From Nymphaea colorata (lineage: Eukaryota > Streptophyta > Magnoliopsida > Nymphaeales > Nymphaeaceae), in the NCBI RefSeq assembly GCF_008831285.2, contig NC_045151.1, forward strand, positions 4,151,544 to 4,215,543: a stretch of 64,000 nucleotides of DNA. Reading direction: 5' to 3'. Below are positions 63,601 through 64,000 of the stretch, piece by piece. A model generated the notes under the pieces. It did not search any database. It was given only the letters and a program-made list of their open reading frames with translations, and was not told the DNA's origin. How positions within the stretch are numbered: the first letter of the stretch is position 1; the number at the start of each line of letters is the position of its first letter. The translations under genes were made by a program, and so were the position numbers.

Positions 63601-64000
63601 TGATCGAAATCACAAGTTCATATGGATACAAATGGGATCTATGCTTTTGTTTGACCCGTTTTACTTAATTCAATGAGTTCTCGTATTGAAACGAACAAAA
63701 AGTTCTACTTATTTGACTAACTAGAAGCATCAAACTAATGTATATGAATTGGTGATTTCAATCCTTACTTATACATGTAATACCAACTGATACACATTAG
63801 ATTAACTATAAAAGAGCAAATGAACCACTTGAATTTTGTTCATTTTCATGCAGACTTGTGATTTAAATCCACTAAATCAGTCAACGTGGATGTAGCAACA
63901 AGTTAATCACATTCAATGAAATATGCGTGCTTAGATGAATCGCTTAAATCTCACTCGTATTGATACAAACTTGTGATTTCAATTCATTAGATCCTTACTA
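60662..64000. repeat. Satellite array, right part, continuing past the window edge
   Basis: It resumes exactly where the left part stops in the unit register. Anchors lie at 61674 and 62890 (spacing 1216), with the same mirrored monomer order. The partial unit at 60662-61673 completes the one begun at 50619. The array is open at the right edge, so its full length is unknown. Confidence 0.97.

Noticed and set aside
36441-64000. CRISPR-like array
   Set aside because: Repeats are about 113 bp and about 1.2 kb with no unique spacers, and the context is a plant genome.
36441-64000. rDNA spacer or telomere repeat
   Set aside because: No rRNA sequence and no TTTAGGG-type repeats are present.

Overview
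The window looks like gene-poor, repeat-dominated nuclear DNA from a flowering plant, probably pericentromeric. The evidence is two plant LRR receptor-kinase relics of the non-RD type, a plant-type chromodomain Ty3/gypsy element of the Del/Tekay kind, L1-like LINE, Ty1/copia and hAT debris, and a large AT-rich satellite array that runs off the right edge. Nothing in the sequence fixes the species. I see no intact cellular protein-coding gene and no rRNA, tRNA or CRISPR locus.

Left part (1 to about 36.4 kb): a mosaic of decayed transposons and segmental duplications around two broken, tandemly related LRR receptor-like kinase genes (15549-18548 and 26890-30279, both +). Each has the same two-exon kinase layout, and their flanks recur elsewhere. 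The 3' flank of RLK-1 (18735-19630) occurs again after RLK-2 (30690-31150) and in inverted orientation at 6080-6965. The sequence upstream of RLK-2 (24500-26700) occurs again at 20800-23180, where no kinase follows. Other shared blocks are 9360-12190 with 31610-32640, and 23190-24460 with 32240-33890. The picture is an old receptor-kinase cluster that grew by repeated segmental duplication and then decayed. Among the transposon debris are an L1-like LINE fragment (1440-3440), copia LTR remnants (about 7-8.2 kb), a hAT-like element (9422-10396), a possible CACTA end (20499) and a 1-kb element with 37-bp inverted termini (34524-35537). A 175-bp tandem repeat lies at 13560-14620.

Right part (36441-64000): a satellite array with a repeating unit of about 1.21-1.23 kb. 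The unit is itself a higher-order repeat of roughly 113-bp monomers, arranged as a block of direct monomers followed by a block of the same monomer types in reverse order and reverse orientation. From about 42 kb rightwards two unit variants alternate, giving a second-level period of about 2.43 kb. This is the most unusual structure in the window.

A complete Del/Tekay-type chromovirus (50819-60656, minus strand) is inserted in the array. It has 2.59- and 2.56-kb LTRs, a perfect 5-bp target duplication (gaata), an initiator-tRNA-Met primer-binding site, a polypurine tract and a single gag-pol frame interrupted by three nonsense codons. Its length plus one target duplication exactly accounts for the gap in the satellite register.
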